Positions 27,180 to 37,400 of a stretch of 64,000 nucleotides of DNA are shown one piece after another; positions within the stretch are counted from its first letter, which is position 1; each line of letters begins with the position of its first letter. A program made the translations under genes and the position numbers. Under the pieces are notes generated by a model. It worked only from the letters and a program-made list of their open reading frames with translations. It was not told the origin of the DNA and did no database searches. This stretch comes from Microbacterium foliorum (GTDB lineage Bacteria; Actinomycetota; Actinomycetes; Actinomycetales; Microbacteriaceae): positions 1,736,001 through 1,800,000 of the forward strand of contig NZ_CP041040.1 of the NCBI RefSeq assembly GCF_006385575.1, given 5' to 3'.

Positions 27180-28871
27180 GTGCAACGGCCTTTTGTGGGA
27201 GTGACACGCCAAAACCTGCTGAGAGAGCTCTCTGCCGGTGTCACGTTGCTCGCGATCGCGATACCGCTCAACATCGGCTACGCGCAGATCGCGGGGCTCC
27301 CCGCAACGGCCGGCTTGTATGCCCTGGTGGTCCCCACGATCGTGTACGCGCTCGTCGTCTCCTCGCGTCAGGTCGTCGCGTCCCCGGACGCCGCAGCCGC
27401 AGCGCTCGTCGCGTCCTCGATCGGCGGACTGGCAGCGGCCGGATCGCAAGAGTACGCGACGATGGCTCTCGCTCAGGCGATCATCTGCGGTGTCATGTTC
27501 ATACTCCTCGCCGCGTTCAAGCTCGGCTTCCTCGCGAACTTTCTTTCCAAGCCGATCCTGATCGGCTTCGTCGGCGGACTGGCACTCGACATCCTCGTCT
27601 CACAGGTCGCCAAGATGCTCGGCATCTCGATCAACTCCGGCGGAGAGTTCGTAGAGAAGATCGGCGACCTGATCGGTCAGCTAGGAACCACGAACGTCTG
27701 GGCGCTCGGAATCTCCGCGCTCTCTGTCGCTGTCCTATTGGTCGGCAAGAGATTGCTTGCAGTCGTGCCGTGGGCGCTGATCGTCATGGTCGCGGCGACA
27801 CTCGCCGTGATGGCCGCGGGCCTGGCAGACAGAGGCGTCGCGGTTCTCGGGGAGGTGCCGGCTGGAGCGCCCACGCTGACCTGGCCGATGTTGGAATGGC
27901 AGACGTGGCTTCTGCTCATCCCGTCAGCCATGGCTCTAACGCTCGTGACGACAGCTGAGGGGTTGCTCGTATCGCGGTCTTACGGTGAGAAGCGGCACTA
28001 CCGGACCGATCCGAATCGTGACCTGCTCGCATTCGGAGTAGCGAACCTCGCGGCCGGAGCGCAAGGCAGCTTTGCAGTCGGCTCGTCGACAAGTCGAACT
28101 GCGGCGATGGACCAGTCCGGTTCGCGAACACAGCTGCCGTCGCTCGTGCTCGCAGCAGGGACTCTCCTTCTACTGCTGTTCGGTACTGGGCTTCTTGAAG
28201 GGATCCCCTCGCCTGCGATCGGGGCTATCGTCGGAGTTGCGATTCTGCCGCTGCTCGGGGTCAAGGAGTTCGCAGATCTCTGGCGCAGGGACCGTTTCGA
28301 GTTCACGATCGGTGCGCTCTGTTTCCTCGTCACTCTCCTCGTCGGGTCGATTCCAGGCATTCTCACCGCGTTCGTCCTCGCTTTGATCAACATGGCGCGC
28401 CGTGCCTCGCGGCCGGCAATCGACGTACTCACCGCAGACGATGAGCCGTCGGCATCTCTCCTCGAAGGGTCCCCACGCGGAGGTTTCACCGCGCCGGGGG
28501 TGATTGTGGTCCGCATGGCGGCACCGCTCTTCTTCGCGAACGCCGATGTCTTCGCGACCGCCGTCCGTTCCGCTGTCGACGGGGCAGGTGCCGATGACGT
28601 GAAGCACGTGGTCATCGACATGGAGGCGGTGACAGATGCCGACGTCACCGCAGCGGAGTCCTTCGAAAGCCTCGCCGAATGGTTGGCGGCCAGACGCATA
28701 TCGCTCTCTTTCAGTCGTCTTCGGCCCGCTGCGCGTCCTCGATTCGACAGGCTGGGAATTCTCGGAGACCACGCAATATACGACACGAACCGAGCGGCGG
28801 TAGCGGCGCTGGTCGATCATCGTCATCCGCCCGACAGTCGGCAACATAAGAAGGAAGGAACACCCACATGA
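27180..28871 (+). CDS. SulP/SLC26-family anion permease (copy 1)
   Basis: 563 residues. The transmembrane core starts LRELSAGVTLLAIAIPLNIGYAQIAGLPATAGLY, a SulP signature, and includes GSSTSRTAAMDQSGSRTQL in the conserved permease region. A cytosolic STAS domain follows (VIVVRMAAPLFFANADVF; HVVIDMEAVTDADVTAAESF). It transports an inorganic anion; sulfate is usual but bicarbonate or another anion is possible. The start is GTG 27180 after GGAGG. It opens an eight-gene same-strand unit to 34269 and overlaps the next gene by four bases. Confidence 0.88.
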   Translation: MQRPFVGVTRQNLLRELSAGVTLLAIAIPLNIGYAQIAGLPATAGLYALVVPTIVYALVVSSRQVVASPDAAAAALVASSIGGLAAAGSQEYATMALAQAIICGVMFILLAAFKLGFLANFLSKPILIGFVGGLALDILVSQVAKMLGISINSGGEFVEKIGDLIGQLGTTNVWALGISALSVAVLLVGKRLLAVVPWALIVMVAATLAVMAAGLADRGVAVLGEVPAGAPTLTWPMLEWQTWLLLIPSAMALTLVTTAEGLLVSRSYGEKRHYRTDPNRDLLAFGVANLAAGAQGSFAVGSSTSRTAAMDQSGSRTQLPSLVLAAGTLLLLLFGTGLLEGIPSPAIGAIVGVAILPLLGVKEFADLWRRDRFEFTIGALCFLVTLLVGSIPGILTAFVLALINMARRASRPAIDVLTADDEPSASLLEGSPRGGFTAPGVIVVRMAAPLFFANADVFATAVRSAVDGAGADDVKHVVIDMEAVTDADVTAAESFESLAEWLAARRISLSFSRLRPAARPRFDRLGILGDHAIYDTNRAAVAALVDHRHPPDSRQHKKEGTPT

Positions 28872-29302
28872 CCGGTTTTCGTTACGGCCCGGCCGAGTTC
28901 TATCTCGTCGGGTTCGAAGGAAGCGTTCCAGATCGGGGGACGTTCTCTGCGCTGAGGGAGCTCATCGACACCGGCATTGTCCGGCTGCTGGACTTCGTCG
29001 TGATCGCCAGGGATACGGACGGCGAGGTGGACATCCAAGCTCTCGACGAGCAGATCGATTCCGGGTTGTCAGACGTCGAGCTGATCGCGTCCGGGCTTGC
29101 AGGTGAGGAAGACATACTCACTCTCGCGGCGCACGTGCCGCCGGGTCGCTCGGCGGCCATCGCCGTGCTCGAACTCACGTACGCACGTGACCTCGCCGAG
29201 AAACTGAGCTCGTCCGGGGGAGAAGTCCTTCGAACAGAGAGGATCGCTGCACCCGTCGTGAACGCATTGATGGACCTTTTGGAAGAAGAAGAAGGAGACT
29301 GA
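28868..29302 (+). CDS. DUF6325-like protein (copy 2)
   Basis: 144 residues, acidic and soluble, with no membrane helix. It resembles the 24931 gene (see there). Its ATG overlaps the SulP stop as ATGA and the SHOCT gene follows after three bases, so it belongs to the SulP operon. The recurrence of DUF6325 beside SHOCT in two operons suggests that the two proteins work together; the function is unknown. Confidence 0.77.
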   Translation: MTGFRYGPAEFYLVGFEGSVPDRGTFSALRELIDTGIVRLLDFVVIARDTDGEVDIQALDEQIDSGLSDVELIASGLAGEEDILTLAAHVPPGRSAAIAVLELTYARDLAEKLSSSGGEVLRTERIAAPVVNALMDLLEEEEGD

Positions 29303-29305
29303 GAA

Positions 29306-29644
29306 ATGCCACTGAGGAGATTCGGCCGACCCGGATTGATCGGACTAGCCGCAAGGACAGCAGTCGTCGCCGGCACCGCGACAGCAGTCCAGGGTGCGGC
29401 CATGAAGAACCAACAGCGTCGAGCGGAAGGGCAATACGAACAGCAGCAATACGAAGCAGCTCAACAGCAGGCGCAGATCGATGCGGCCGCGCAACAGGCT
29501 GCCGCCCAGTACGCCCCGGCCACGGCCCCCGCGCCGGCAGCCGACGACATGATCGCCAAGCTCCAACAGCTCTCTTCGTTGCACGATTCTGGAGTCCTCT
29601 CGGACGCGGAGTTCGCGACTGCGAAGCAGAAGCTCCTGAGCTGA
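29306..29644 (+). CDS. SHOCT-domain protein
   Basis: 112 residues. A short hydrophobic N-terminal segment (GLIGLAARTAVVAGTATAVQGA) precedes a Gln/Ala-rich linker (QQQYEAAQQQAQIDAAAQQA) and a C-terminal SHOCT motif, MIAKLQQLSSLHDSGVLSDAEFATAKQKLL. The role is unknown. Same operon as SulP copy 1 and DUF6325 copy 2. Confidence 0.82.
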   Translation: MPLRRFGRPGLIGLAARTAVVAGTATAVQGAAMKNQQRRAEGQYEQQQYEAAQQQAQIDAAAQQAAAQYAPATAPAPAADDMIAKLQQLSSLHDSGVLSDAEFATAKQKLLS

Positions 29645-29655
29645 ATCCCACCACA

Positions 29656-30330
29656 ATGAACGACGTGATCGGGCAGCTTCTGCCGCTCGCCGTTGGCATC
29701 GCTGTAAGCCCGATACCGGTGATCGCCAGCATTCTGATGCTGATGTCGCCACGCGCGCGAACGACGAGCCTAGGATTCCTGCTTGGATGGATCCTGGGCA
29801 TCGCGGTGGTCACTGCTCTCTTCACAGTTGCGTCCTCGATGTTGCCGGAGAGGGAGGATGACGGAGGCGCTCCGATCTTGGGGACGATCCAGCTCGTCCT
29901 CGGGGTGGTCCTCCTGTTGCTAGCGGTCCGGCAATGGAGAGGGCGTCCCCGCGACGCCACTACGGCATCCTTGCCGAATTGGATGAAGAGCATCGACCAG
30001 ATGAAGTTCCTTCCCGCGCTCGGTCTCGGGCTCTTGCTCGCGGCAGTGAACCCGAAGAATCTCCTTCTGGGTGCGAGCGCCGGCGTGAGCCTCGGGTCGA
30101 GCGGAACCAGCGTCGAACAAACGATCGTTCTGGTCATACTCTTCACCATCGTGGCCGGCAGCACCGTCCTTGCTCCCGTCTTGGCATATCTGATCGCTGC
30201 CGACGCACTCCGGGTTCCATTGAACCGCCTACGCGAATGGCTCGAGGCTGAGAACGCAGTGATCATGACCGTGCTGCTTCTGATCCTCGGAACAGTCGTG
30301 CTTGCGAAAGGAATTGCCGCTTTCGGCTAG
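29656..30330 (+). CDS. GAP-family membrane protein (copy 1)
   Basis: 224 residues, six predicted helices. It starts with GQLLPLAVGIAVSPIPVIASILMLMSPRART, the pattern of the GAP (Sap/Peptidoglycolipid Addressing Protein-like) family, and contains PALGLGLLLAAVNPKNLLLGASAGVSLG. GAP proteins are LysE-like; a lipid- or peptidoglycolipid-addressing role is known only in mycobacteria. A second copy is at 31868. Confidence 0.82.
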   Translation: MNDVIGQLLPLAVGIAVSPIPVIASILMLMSPRARTTSLGFLLGWILGIAVVTALFTVASSMLPEREDDGGAPILGTIQLVLGVVLLLLAVRQWRGRPRDATTASLPNWMKSIDQMKFLPALGLGLLLAAVNPKNLLLGASAGVSLGSSGTSVEQTIVLVILFTIVAGSTVLAPVLAYLIAADALRVPLNRLREWLEAENAVIMTVLLLILGTVVLAKGIAAFG

Positions 30331-30356
30331 CACGAAAGAGAACGGAGGGACCCACG

Positions 30357-30470
30357 ATGGATGGTGTCGTCGTGATCGGTGCGGCGTTGGTCGCATTGTC
30401 CTTGCTGATGGTGATCGCCGTCATCGTGACTGCAGTGACCATGCGTCGCCGACGTCGCCGCCGACCATGA
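30357..30470 (+). CDS. 37-residue single-span membrane protein
   Basis: A short ORF: MDGVVVIGAALVALSLLMV continues as a single hydrophobic helix and ends in a run of seven arginines and a proline (MRRRRRRRP). A good ribosome binding site (GGAGGG) lies nine bases upstream of ATG 30357. It sits between two operon genes with gaps of 26 and 49 bases. The positive-inside rule puts the C-terminus in the cytosol. It could be a small regulator of a neighbouring transporter, or a leader; coding status is inferred from the start site, composition and position. Confidence 0.6.
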   Translation: MDGVVVIGAALVALSLLMVIAVIVTAVTMRRRRRRRP

Positions 30471-30519
30471 CCAGACCGCGACGTGGTGTGGACGTTGAGA
30501 GCGGATGGAGGGCGGGACG

Positions 30520-31851
30520 ATGAGTGAACTGGACGATCTCCGATCGAGGGTGAGGGCGCTCGAGCAAGAGAACGCCTCCCTTCGAACACCGCGTCGACGG
30601 CCGATCTCGGTGCGTAGCGTCACGAGCGGCATCGTGCTGGTGCTCGCTCTGCTGATGTCACCCCTCGCCGCTGTCGGGACTTGGGCGCGTACGCAGCTTG
30701 TAGATACGGATCAGTTCGTCGCGACGTTCGCACCGTTGGCGGAAGATCCTCAGGTTCAGGATTTCATCGCGGACCAGGTGGTGGTCGCCATCGACGAACA
30801 GCTCGACGTGGAATCACTCGTCTCGGATGTCTTCGACGGGATACGAGGTCTTGATCTGGCTCCTCGCGCCGAGGCGGCGTTGGGGATTCTCGAGTTACCC
30901 GCTGCGCAGGGAATCAGCTCTCTGATCGACGGGGTTGTTCACGACCTGGTGGCGTCGGATCAGTTCGCCGCCGTGTGGACGGAATCTCTCCGCTTCACGC
31001 ACGATCGAGCCGTGGCGGTGCTGCAGGACGATCCGGCTGTTGCCGTTCAGCTGGGGAGTGATGGTGTCATATCGGTCGACCTAGGAATTGTGATCGAGCG
31101 GGTGAAGGATGTCCTGACTGAGCGCGGCATCGGATTCGCGGACCTCATCCCCGTCATTGAGAAGTCGGTCCCGATCGCGCAGACGGATGCCTTGTTACTC
31201 GTTCGCACCGTCTATCAGATCGCTGTCGTCACCGGGTTCTGGCTTCCTTGGTTGGTGCTCACCCTCCTGATCGCAGGAATTCTCCTTGCGCGGCGCAGAT
31301 CCCATGCGATCTTCTTGACGAGCACGTGCTTCGCCGTCATCTTCGGTCTCGTCGCGGCAGGAGTTGGTCTCGGACGCACACTGTTCATCAGCGGGGTCAG
31401 TCCCGCGATCCTGCCATCCGGAGCCGCTCGGGTCCTGTACGACCAGATCATCGAACTCCTTCAAGGGGCGGTAGTGGCGTTGGCATTCCTCGGAGTCATC
31501 GCCGCGGTATGGTCGTGGACGGTCGGCTCGAGCAATTCGGCTTCGACCGTGCGCATGGTGGCGGGCAGCACATTCGCGGCAGTGCGCGGGCTGTGGGAGC
31601 GCAAGGGGGTCGATACGGGCCGGCTCGGCATCGCGATCGAACGCTTCCGACAGCCGATCTTGTTGATCGGAGTCGCTGTCGGAGTGCTGATTCTCGTCGC
31701 CAGCAGGCCGGTGTCCGTGGGATCGGTCATCAGTGTAGTGCTGGGTTTGCTCGTGCTTCTGGTCCTTGTCGAGCTAATCAGGCGCCCGGAGACGCTGATC
31801 GTGGTCCCCGAGCCCACTAACCCGGCCGTTCGCCGCACGCCGGCTCCGTGA
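30520..31851 (+). CDS. Multi-span membrane protein with N-terminal coiled coil
   Basis: 443 residues. The N-terminus is a short coiled coil (MSELDDLRSRVRALEQENAS). One membrane helix (about 33-55), an extracytoplasmic domain of about 170 residues (LVDTDQFVATFAPLAEDPQVQDFIADQV) and then five or six C-terminal helices follow. ATG 30520 is preferred to the in-frame GTG upstream at 30505, since the coiled-coil pattern begins there. Similar proteins occur in actinobacteria without known function. It is in the SulP-GAP operon. Confidence 0.72.
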   Translation: MSELDDLRSRVRALEQENASLRTPRRRPISVRSVTSGIVLVLALLMSPLAAVGTWARTQLVDTDQFVATFAPLAEDPQVQDFIADQVVVAIDEQLDVESLVSDVFDGIRGLDLAPRAEAALGILELPAAQGISSLIDGVVHDLVASDQFAAVWTESLRFTHDRAVAVLQDDPAVAVQLGSDGVISVDLGIVIERVKDVLTERGIGFADLIPVIEKSVPIAQTDALLLVRTVYQIAVVTGFWLPWLVLTLLIAGILLARRRSHAIFLTSTCFAVIFGLVAAGVGLGRTLFISGVSPAILPSGAARVLYDQIIELLQGAVVALAFLGVIAAVWSWTVGSSNSASTVRMVAGSTFAAVRGLWERKGVDTGRLGIAIERFRQPILLIGVAVGVLILVASRPVSVGSVISVVLGLLVLLVLVELIRRPETLIVVPEPTNPAVRRTPAP

Positions 31852-31867
31852 CGCCTGAGGTCGAGCG

Positions 31868-32581
31868 GTGATCGAGACGATCTGGCGACTTGCCCCCGTC
31901 GCTCTGGGCGTGATGGCCAGTCCCGTCGCCGTCATGGCTCTCATCGGCATCCTTCTCTCGCGCGATGCCCGCCCCAACGGATCCGCCTACTTGATGGGAT
32001 GGACATTGTGCTGCGGTGCGCTCTCGGCGATCAGCGTCGGGATCTTCACGGCCATGGACGCGACCGGCGCGTACCGTGAGGCCACGTGGGTGCCGATCGT
32101 ACATTTCGTCGTCGGTCTTGTCTGCCTCGGTGGCGCCATTTGGACCTTCTCACGCGCGCGTAGAGTCATGGCTCACGTCGCCGCCGCGAACGTGCCCGGC
32201 GAAGAGGTACCGTCGCCGCCGAAGCTCCCGGGTCTCATACGTTCCGTGGAGTCCTATACCTCTCGACGTGCCTTCTTGCTCGGACTGGTGATATTTCTGA
32301 GCCCGATGAACATCGCGCTGGTGGCAGCGGCCGGGGTCGAGATCGCCCAGGCCGAGATGCCGCTATCACAGTCGATTCCCATGCTGCTCGGGTTCGTCGT
32401 GGCGGCTGCGGCACCGGTCGCCATCCCCGTTCTCTCGGTGCTGGCTCGAGGCGACCGCGCGGATCCGATGCTGGAGCGGTTGCGCTTATGGATGCTGCAC
32501 CACAACGGGTATCTCAGTGCAGCGATCTTTGCTGCTGTGGGAGTTCTTCAGGTCTTCAAAGCGGCACAAGGGTGGTTGTGA
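31868..32581 (+). CDS. GAP-family membrane protein (copy 2)
   Basis: 237 residues, about six helices, starting IWRLAPVALGVMASPVAVMALIGILLSRDARPNG. It contains SRRAFLLGLVIFLSPMNIALVAAAGVEIAQ, equivalent to the NPKNLLLGASAGV segment of copy 1. GTG start; the last base of its TGA is the first base of the ATG of SulP copy 2, so the two are translationally coupled. Confidence 0.82.
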   Translation: MIETIWRLAPVALGVMASPVAVMALIGILLSRDARPNGSAYLMGWTLCCGALSAISVGIFTAMDATGAYREATWVPIVHFVVGLVCLGGAIWTFSRARRVMAHVAAANVPGEEVPSPPKLPGLIRSVESYTSRRAFLLGLVIFLSPMNIALVAAAGVEIAQAEMPLSQSIPMLLGFVVAAAAPVAIPVLSVLARGDRADPMLERLRLWMLHHNGYLSAAIFAAVGVLQVFKAAQGWL

Positions 32582-34269
32582 TGAGGTTCACGGCGGGATG
32601 GCGTCGCTATCGTCAGCGCTTCGGCACTCGGGCAACGATCGGGAAGGACCTCCGCGCGGGTGTCGTCCTCGGTGTGGAAAGTGTCCCCGACGGGCTTGCT
32701 GCCGGCCTCCTCGCAGGTGTGAATCCCGTGCTCGGGCTCAACGCATACATCGTCGGCACGTTGTTCGGAGCATTGGCGACGGGTTCCGTCTTCATGACGG
32801 TGCAAGCAACTGGCGCTATGGCGGTGATAATCGCCGATGTCCCGGAGATCCAGGGTACGAACGCCTCGGCTGCCGTCGCGACTTTGACGGTGATGGCAGG
32901 AATAGTGATGCTCGCCCTCGGTCTTGCGGGGCTGGGAAGCCTGATCCGATTCATCCCCGCGGCGGTGCTCATCGGGTTCGTGAACGCGGTGGCGGTGAAC
33001 ATCGTCTTGTCGCAACTTGCGAACCTCACCGGCTATGCGAGCGACGCCGACAATCGGTTGGCGCGGACATGGGACTCGGCGCTGAACTTCGGCCAAATGA
33101 GCTGGGAGTCGATCCTCGTCGGGAGCGCGACAGTGGCCGTCATCCTCGTCCTGGAGCGAACGCGGCTGGGCGCGCTCTCGATGGTGGTCGGAATAGTCGC
33201 TGGGTCGATCCTTGCCGTCTTACTCCCTCCGGCTAGCGTGGCCGTGATATCCGACGTCGCAGAAGTGACTCGTGCGCTCCCCGCGCTCTCCCTCCCGGAT
33301 ATCTCGATGGTGTTCGGGCTCTTGATCCCGGCGCTCTCGCTCGCCCTGGTCGGGCTCGTTCAGGGCGCCGCGATCTCCGGATCCATCCCGAACCCGGACG
33401 GCAAGTATCCGAATGCATCGGCAGACTTTCGTGGTCAAGGTATCGCCAACATCGCTTCGGGCGTCATGCAAGGCATTCCTGTCGGCGGCTCCATGTCAGC
33501 GACGGCGCTGTCGCGGGCAGCCGGCGCTCGCAGCGCGTCTGCCAACCTGATCGCCTGCGGCGTGATGCTCGCGAGCGTTCTCGCCTTCGCACCTCTCATC
33601 GGCTACACGGCGATGCCTGCTCTTGCCGGGCTCTTGATGGTCGTGGGGGTGCGAACCTTCAAGCTTCATCAGTTGATAATGGTCGCGAGAACCGGAGCCG
33701 TACCTGCCACCGTCTGCGCGGTCACATTCATTCTCACAGTGGTGATTCCGTTGCAGTACGCCGTGCTCGCCGGTGTCGGTCTCGCGGTCGTCCTGCACAT
33801 CGCGCGTCAGTCGAACCGCGTGCGCGTGCGCAGGCTGCTCTTCGACGATACGAACTCAAGACCGATCGAGACAGCGGCACCGGCCGTTCTGACGCCCGGT
33901 GATGTGGTGGTCCTTACTGCCTACGGCAGCCTCTTCTTCGCCTCCTCGGCGTCCTTCCGCGACCAGCTTCCCGACCCGGGGCACTCGGCGCCAGGGGCCT
34001 ACGTCGTGATCAGGCTTCGCGGTACCGATGAGCTCGGTGTCACATTCCTCACGATGCTGCGCGTATACGCGCGCGAGCTTGCCTCGGCCGACGCTCATCT
34101 CATGATCGCCGGCATCGGTGCGCGAGTGAGGCATCAGATGGAGATCACGGGCGTTGCCGAGGTGATCGGAACGCAGAACATCTTCGCGGCAGAACCGCGC
34201 GTCGGCGACGCCGTCGCTCGTGCTTTGGATGCCATCGACAGTCGTCGACGCGAGGATGAGAGCGACTAG
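32581..34269 (+). CDS. SulP-family permease (copy 2)
   Basis: 562 residues. SulP core starting TIGKDLRAGVVLGVESVPDGLAAGLLAGVNPVLGLNAY, with MSATALSRAAGARSASANL in the conserved transport region and a C-terminal STAS-like domain (VVVLTAYGSLFFASSASFRDQLP; YVVIRLRGTDELGVTFLTML). It differs enough from copy 1 that substrate may differ. ATG 32581 was chosen because it abuts the GAP stop. Last gene of the unit. Confidence 0.87.
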   Translation: MRFTAGWRRYRQRFGTRATIGKDLRAGVVLGVESVPDGLAAGLLAGVNPVLGLNAYIVGTLFGALATGSVFMTVQATGAMAVIIADVPEIQGTNASAAVATLTVMAGIVMLALGLAGLGSLIRFIPAAVLIGFVNAVAVNIVLSQLANLTGYASDADNRLARTWDSALNFGQMSWESILVGSATVAVILVLERTRLGALSMVVGIVAGSILAVLLPPASVAVISDVAEVTRALPALSLPDISMVFGLLIPALSLALVGLVQGAAISGSIPNPDGKYPNASADFRGQGIANIASGVMQGIPVGGSMSATALSRAAGARSASANLIACGVMLASVLAFAPLIGYTAMPALAGLLMVVGVRTFKLHQLIMVARTGAVPATVCAVTFILTVVIPLQYAVLAGVGLAVVLHIARQSNRVRVRRLLFDDTNSRPIETAAPAVLTPGDVVVLTAYGSLFFASSASFRDQLPDPGHSAPGAYVVIRLRGTDELGVTFLTMLRVYARELASADAHLMIAGIGARVRHQMEITGVAEVIGTQNIFAAEPRVGDAVARALDAIDSRRREDESD

Positions 34270-34330
34270 GCGAAGCGGAGGCGTTCAACCCCGGCGCTGA
34301 GAGGACGCCCCGGACCACGCTGAGAGCACG

Positions 34331-34347
34331 TCACCCGGGCAGGGTGA
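34331..34347. promoter_or_regulatory. Shared dyad, site 6 (perfect)
   Basis: TCACCC-N5-GGGTGA in the 150-base gap between SulP copy 2 and the giant surface protein, 73 bases before the latter's ATG. Confidence 0.6.
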
Positions 34348-34419
34348 TGGTCGCCTACCCGGCTCCTGCGTCGTTGCCTACTCTGTCCCAGATACGGTCC
34401 GGTTCAGGGGGTATTCGAT

Positions 34420-37400
34420 ATGCAGCGGCGACGACGGTTCTTGGCGGGAGTGACCGTAATTGCGTTGGCAACGGCCTCCCTCCTTTTCGGAGCAGTACCT
34501 GCGTTCGCGGTCGCGGCGTTCTCGATCCAGAAGACGGCGGTCGAGGCTGGCCCGTTCGGGCCGGGTGACGCGGTGACCTATCAGATCACCGTCAACTGCT
34601 CATCGGTGAACGATCCGGGGTGCTTGAACACCGTTCTCAGCGACGAGCTGCCGCAACCCCTCCTGTTCGCGCCGGGCGCGAACCCGGTGACGGTGCAGAT
34701 CAACCCGCCCGCCGGTCAGCCGGCCGGTGACTATGACCTGCAAGTGGACACAGAAGGAAACAGCTTCACCCTCACTCCCGGGGTCGATCTCGCGGCAGAC
34801 CCTGTGGTCTGGCCCGCGGGATACAGCATGACCGTGACCGTCAACGCGATCGTGGATCCAGCAACAGACGGTACCTGGGACGGCGCGACGGTGACGAACA
34901 CGGCCACGGCGGTCGCGGACAACGCGCCGGCGACGCCCGCCAGTGCCGACGTCGTGCTCGACGTCGATACGACGCTCGAGTCGAGCATCGACAAGACGGT
35001 CGCGCCGACCAGCACCCTGCCTGCGGTCGCCGGTGAGGCGGTCGATTGGACGATCACCCCGGGGAACGCGTCGAACCAGAACGTCGACACGATCGTCGTT
35101 CAAGACCCGATCGTGCCGCCGGGGGACTTCGACGGATACCTCGATGCGACGGGCTACGACATCACGCCGCCCGAGGGGACGGAGACCACGACGACTGAGT
35201 ACTTCGTTGATGGGGCATGGACGACGACAGCGCCGGAGCCCATCAGCGAATCCGAAGGCATCAGAGTGACCTTCACCGGCACCTTCGCGCCGGGAGCAAC
35301 GGGGGAGGTCGTCGTCAACACGGTCACGACTGATGCCGTCACCGAGATCCCGGATCAGACCGAGGTGAGCATCGACAACGACGCGTCGTCGACAGTCATC
35401 CGAGACGGAGAATCCAGCGACCCCACGACCGACACGGCTGGGGTCGTGATCGCCCAGCGTCTCCCTGACGTCTCGATCGAGAAGTCGTTCACCGACAGCA
35501 GTCTCGTCAGCGGTCAGAGCTCAACCGCCAGCATCGTCGCCACCGTAGGATCCCAGAACGTGCAGACGCTCACCGTCACCGAGCCGACCGAGGGCACCGC
35601 GACGTTCGCCGAGCAAGGAGTGCAGTTCGACGGATTCGGGGACGGTCTCGAGTGGCCGGTCGCCGCGACCTCTGCGGAGATCACGTATCAATACAGCGAC
35701 TGCGCAGACAGCACGGCGTCGACGACCACGCCCGATACGCTCCCCGAGCCCACCGACGGCTGCACGGTCGACGGATTCATGATCGTGTACTCGGCCGAGG
35801 GCGACGGCATCGTCTCGGGCGCGTACGCGGCGATCCCCATGGACATCACGGCGCTGCCGACCGAAGAACCGGTGTCGAGCACCAACGCGGTCGACACCGC
35901 CGTCGTGAACACCGGCGGTCAGACCGGCATCGACGACGCTGTCGCACCCTTCACGATCGACCCCCTCACACTCGACACCTCTGTGACGAAGTCCATCACC
36001 CCCGCCACCGTCTGGGGGGTGCCAGGAACGGACGCCGACATCACCCTGTCGGGCAACGTCACCCCCGAATCGACGGCCGGGTCCGAGCGACTCGTCATCT
36101 CGGACCCGCAGTTTCCGCAGGTCGAGACCGCCTTCTGGGACTCGTTCACCGCCACGGAGATCACCGACACCGACATCCCGGCCTGCACCACTCTCACCGT
36201 TCGCTACTGGCAGGAACCCGCGGGGCCGTGGACCGACTTCCCGGGTGCGACCGAGGTTCCTGGCCCGGAGACCCTGTGGTCGTACGAGATCCCGACGGAG
36301 CTGCAGGACGACATCGGCGGCATCCAGCTCGAGTACCTCCCCCTCGACGATGTCGACTGCCCTGACCTGCTCGCTCCCGGATTCACCGTGGCCGCGCACA
36401 TCGGCGTCGACGTGACCGAAGCGGTCGATGAGCCGCAGACCTTCACGAACACCGCGCAGTCACTCGTCGACAACCCGGATGCCGGTGGAGAGAAGACCGA
36501 CGACGCCTCCGATCAGGTCGACGTGCTGCCCATCGATGGCGGCGACGGACCGGACTTCCTCGACAAGCAGTGGCTGCAGGACGACGTCCCGGCACTGTCG
36601 GCGGAGCAGCGGACGGCGCGTCTGCTGTGGTCGACCCAGGGGCTCGACCTCACCAGCATGACCCTCACTGACATCTCTGAAGAGGCCGACCCCACTGACA
36701 CCGCGGCGTCAGTCTATGACGCGTGGAACCTCGCCGCGATCGACCCGATCACCGCGGCGACCGATCCGCTCATCGCGGGCGACATCATCTCGGAGGTGTC
36801 GCTGTATCTGGATGGCACGGGATGGACCGACATCACAGACGCGGCCTGCGCCGAAGGGTGCGAAGGCGAGTTCGGAGGCTACACGCTGAGCGCGGAACAG
36901 AGCGCCGATGCTCTCGCGGTGCGGATCGTGATCTCGGAGGGGACAGACGGGCAAGGCGTCGGATCGTCCTACGATCGACGTCCCGTGGACCTGGAGTTCC
37001 GGCTGCGCGACACGCTGCGCAGCGACCCCTCTCAGGCGGTGCTGGGCAACTTCCACGACTACACCTACAACACGGGCGAGCGGGGCCTCGTCGACAATGT
37101 GGCCAGCGCGCACGGTGTCAACGAGACCACCGGCGTCGACAGCGTCGACGGCGCGAACGACACGATCCTGATCATCGATCAGCCCATCAACGCCACGCTC
37201 ACCAAGACCTTCGATCAAGACCAACTGGGTCTGCCCTCTCAGGACCCGCCAGCGGACCCGGCGGACTACCCGCTGATCAGCGCGACCCTCGTGGCGACGA
37301 ACATCTCGGCCGCGCGGGTGTCCGGCATGGTGATCGAGGACCCGACCGCGGGTGAAGCGCTCGCGGACACCGTGTTCGACACCCTCGACCTGCACGACAT

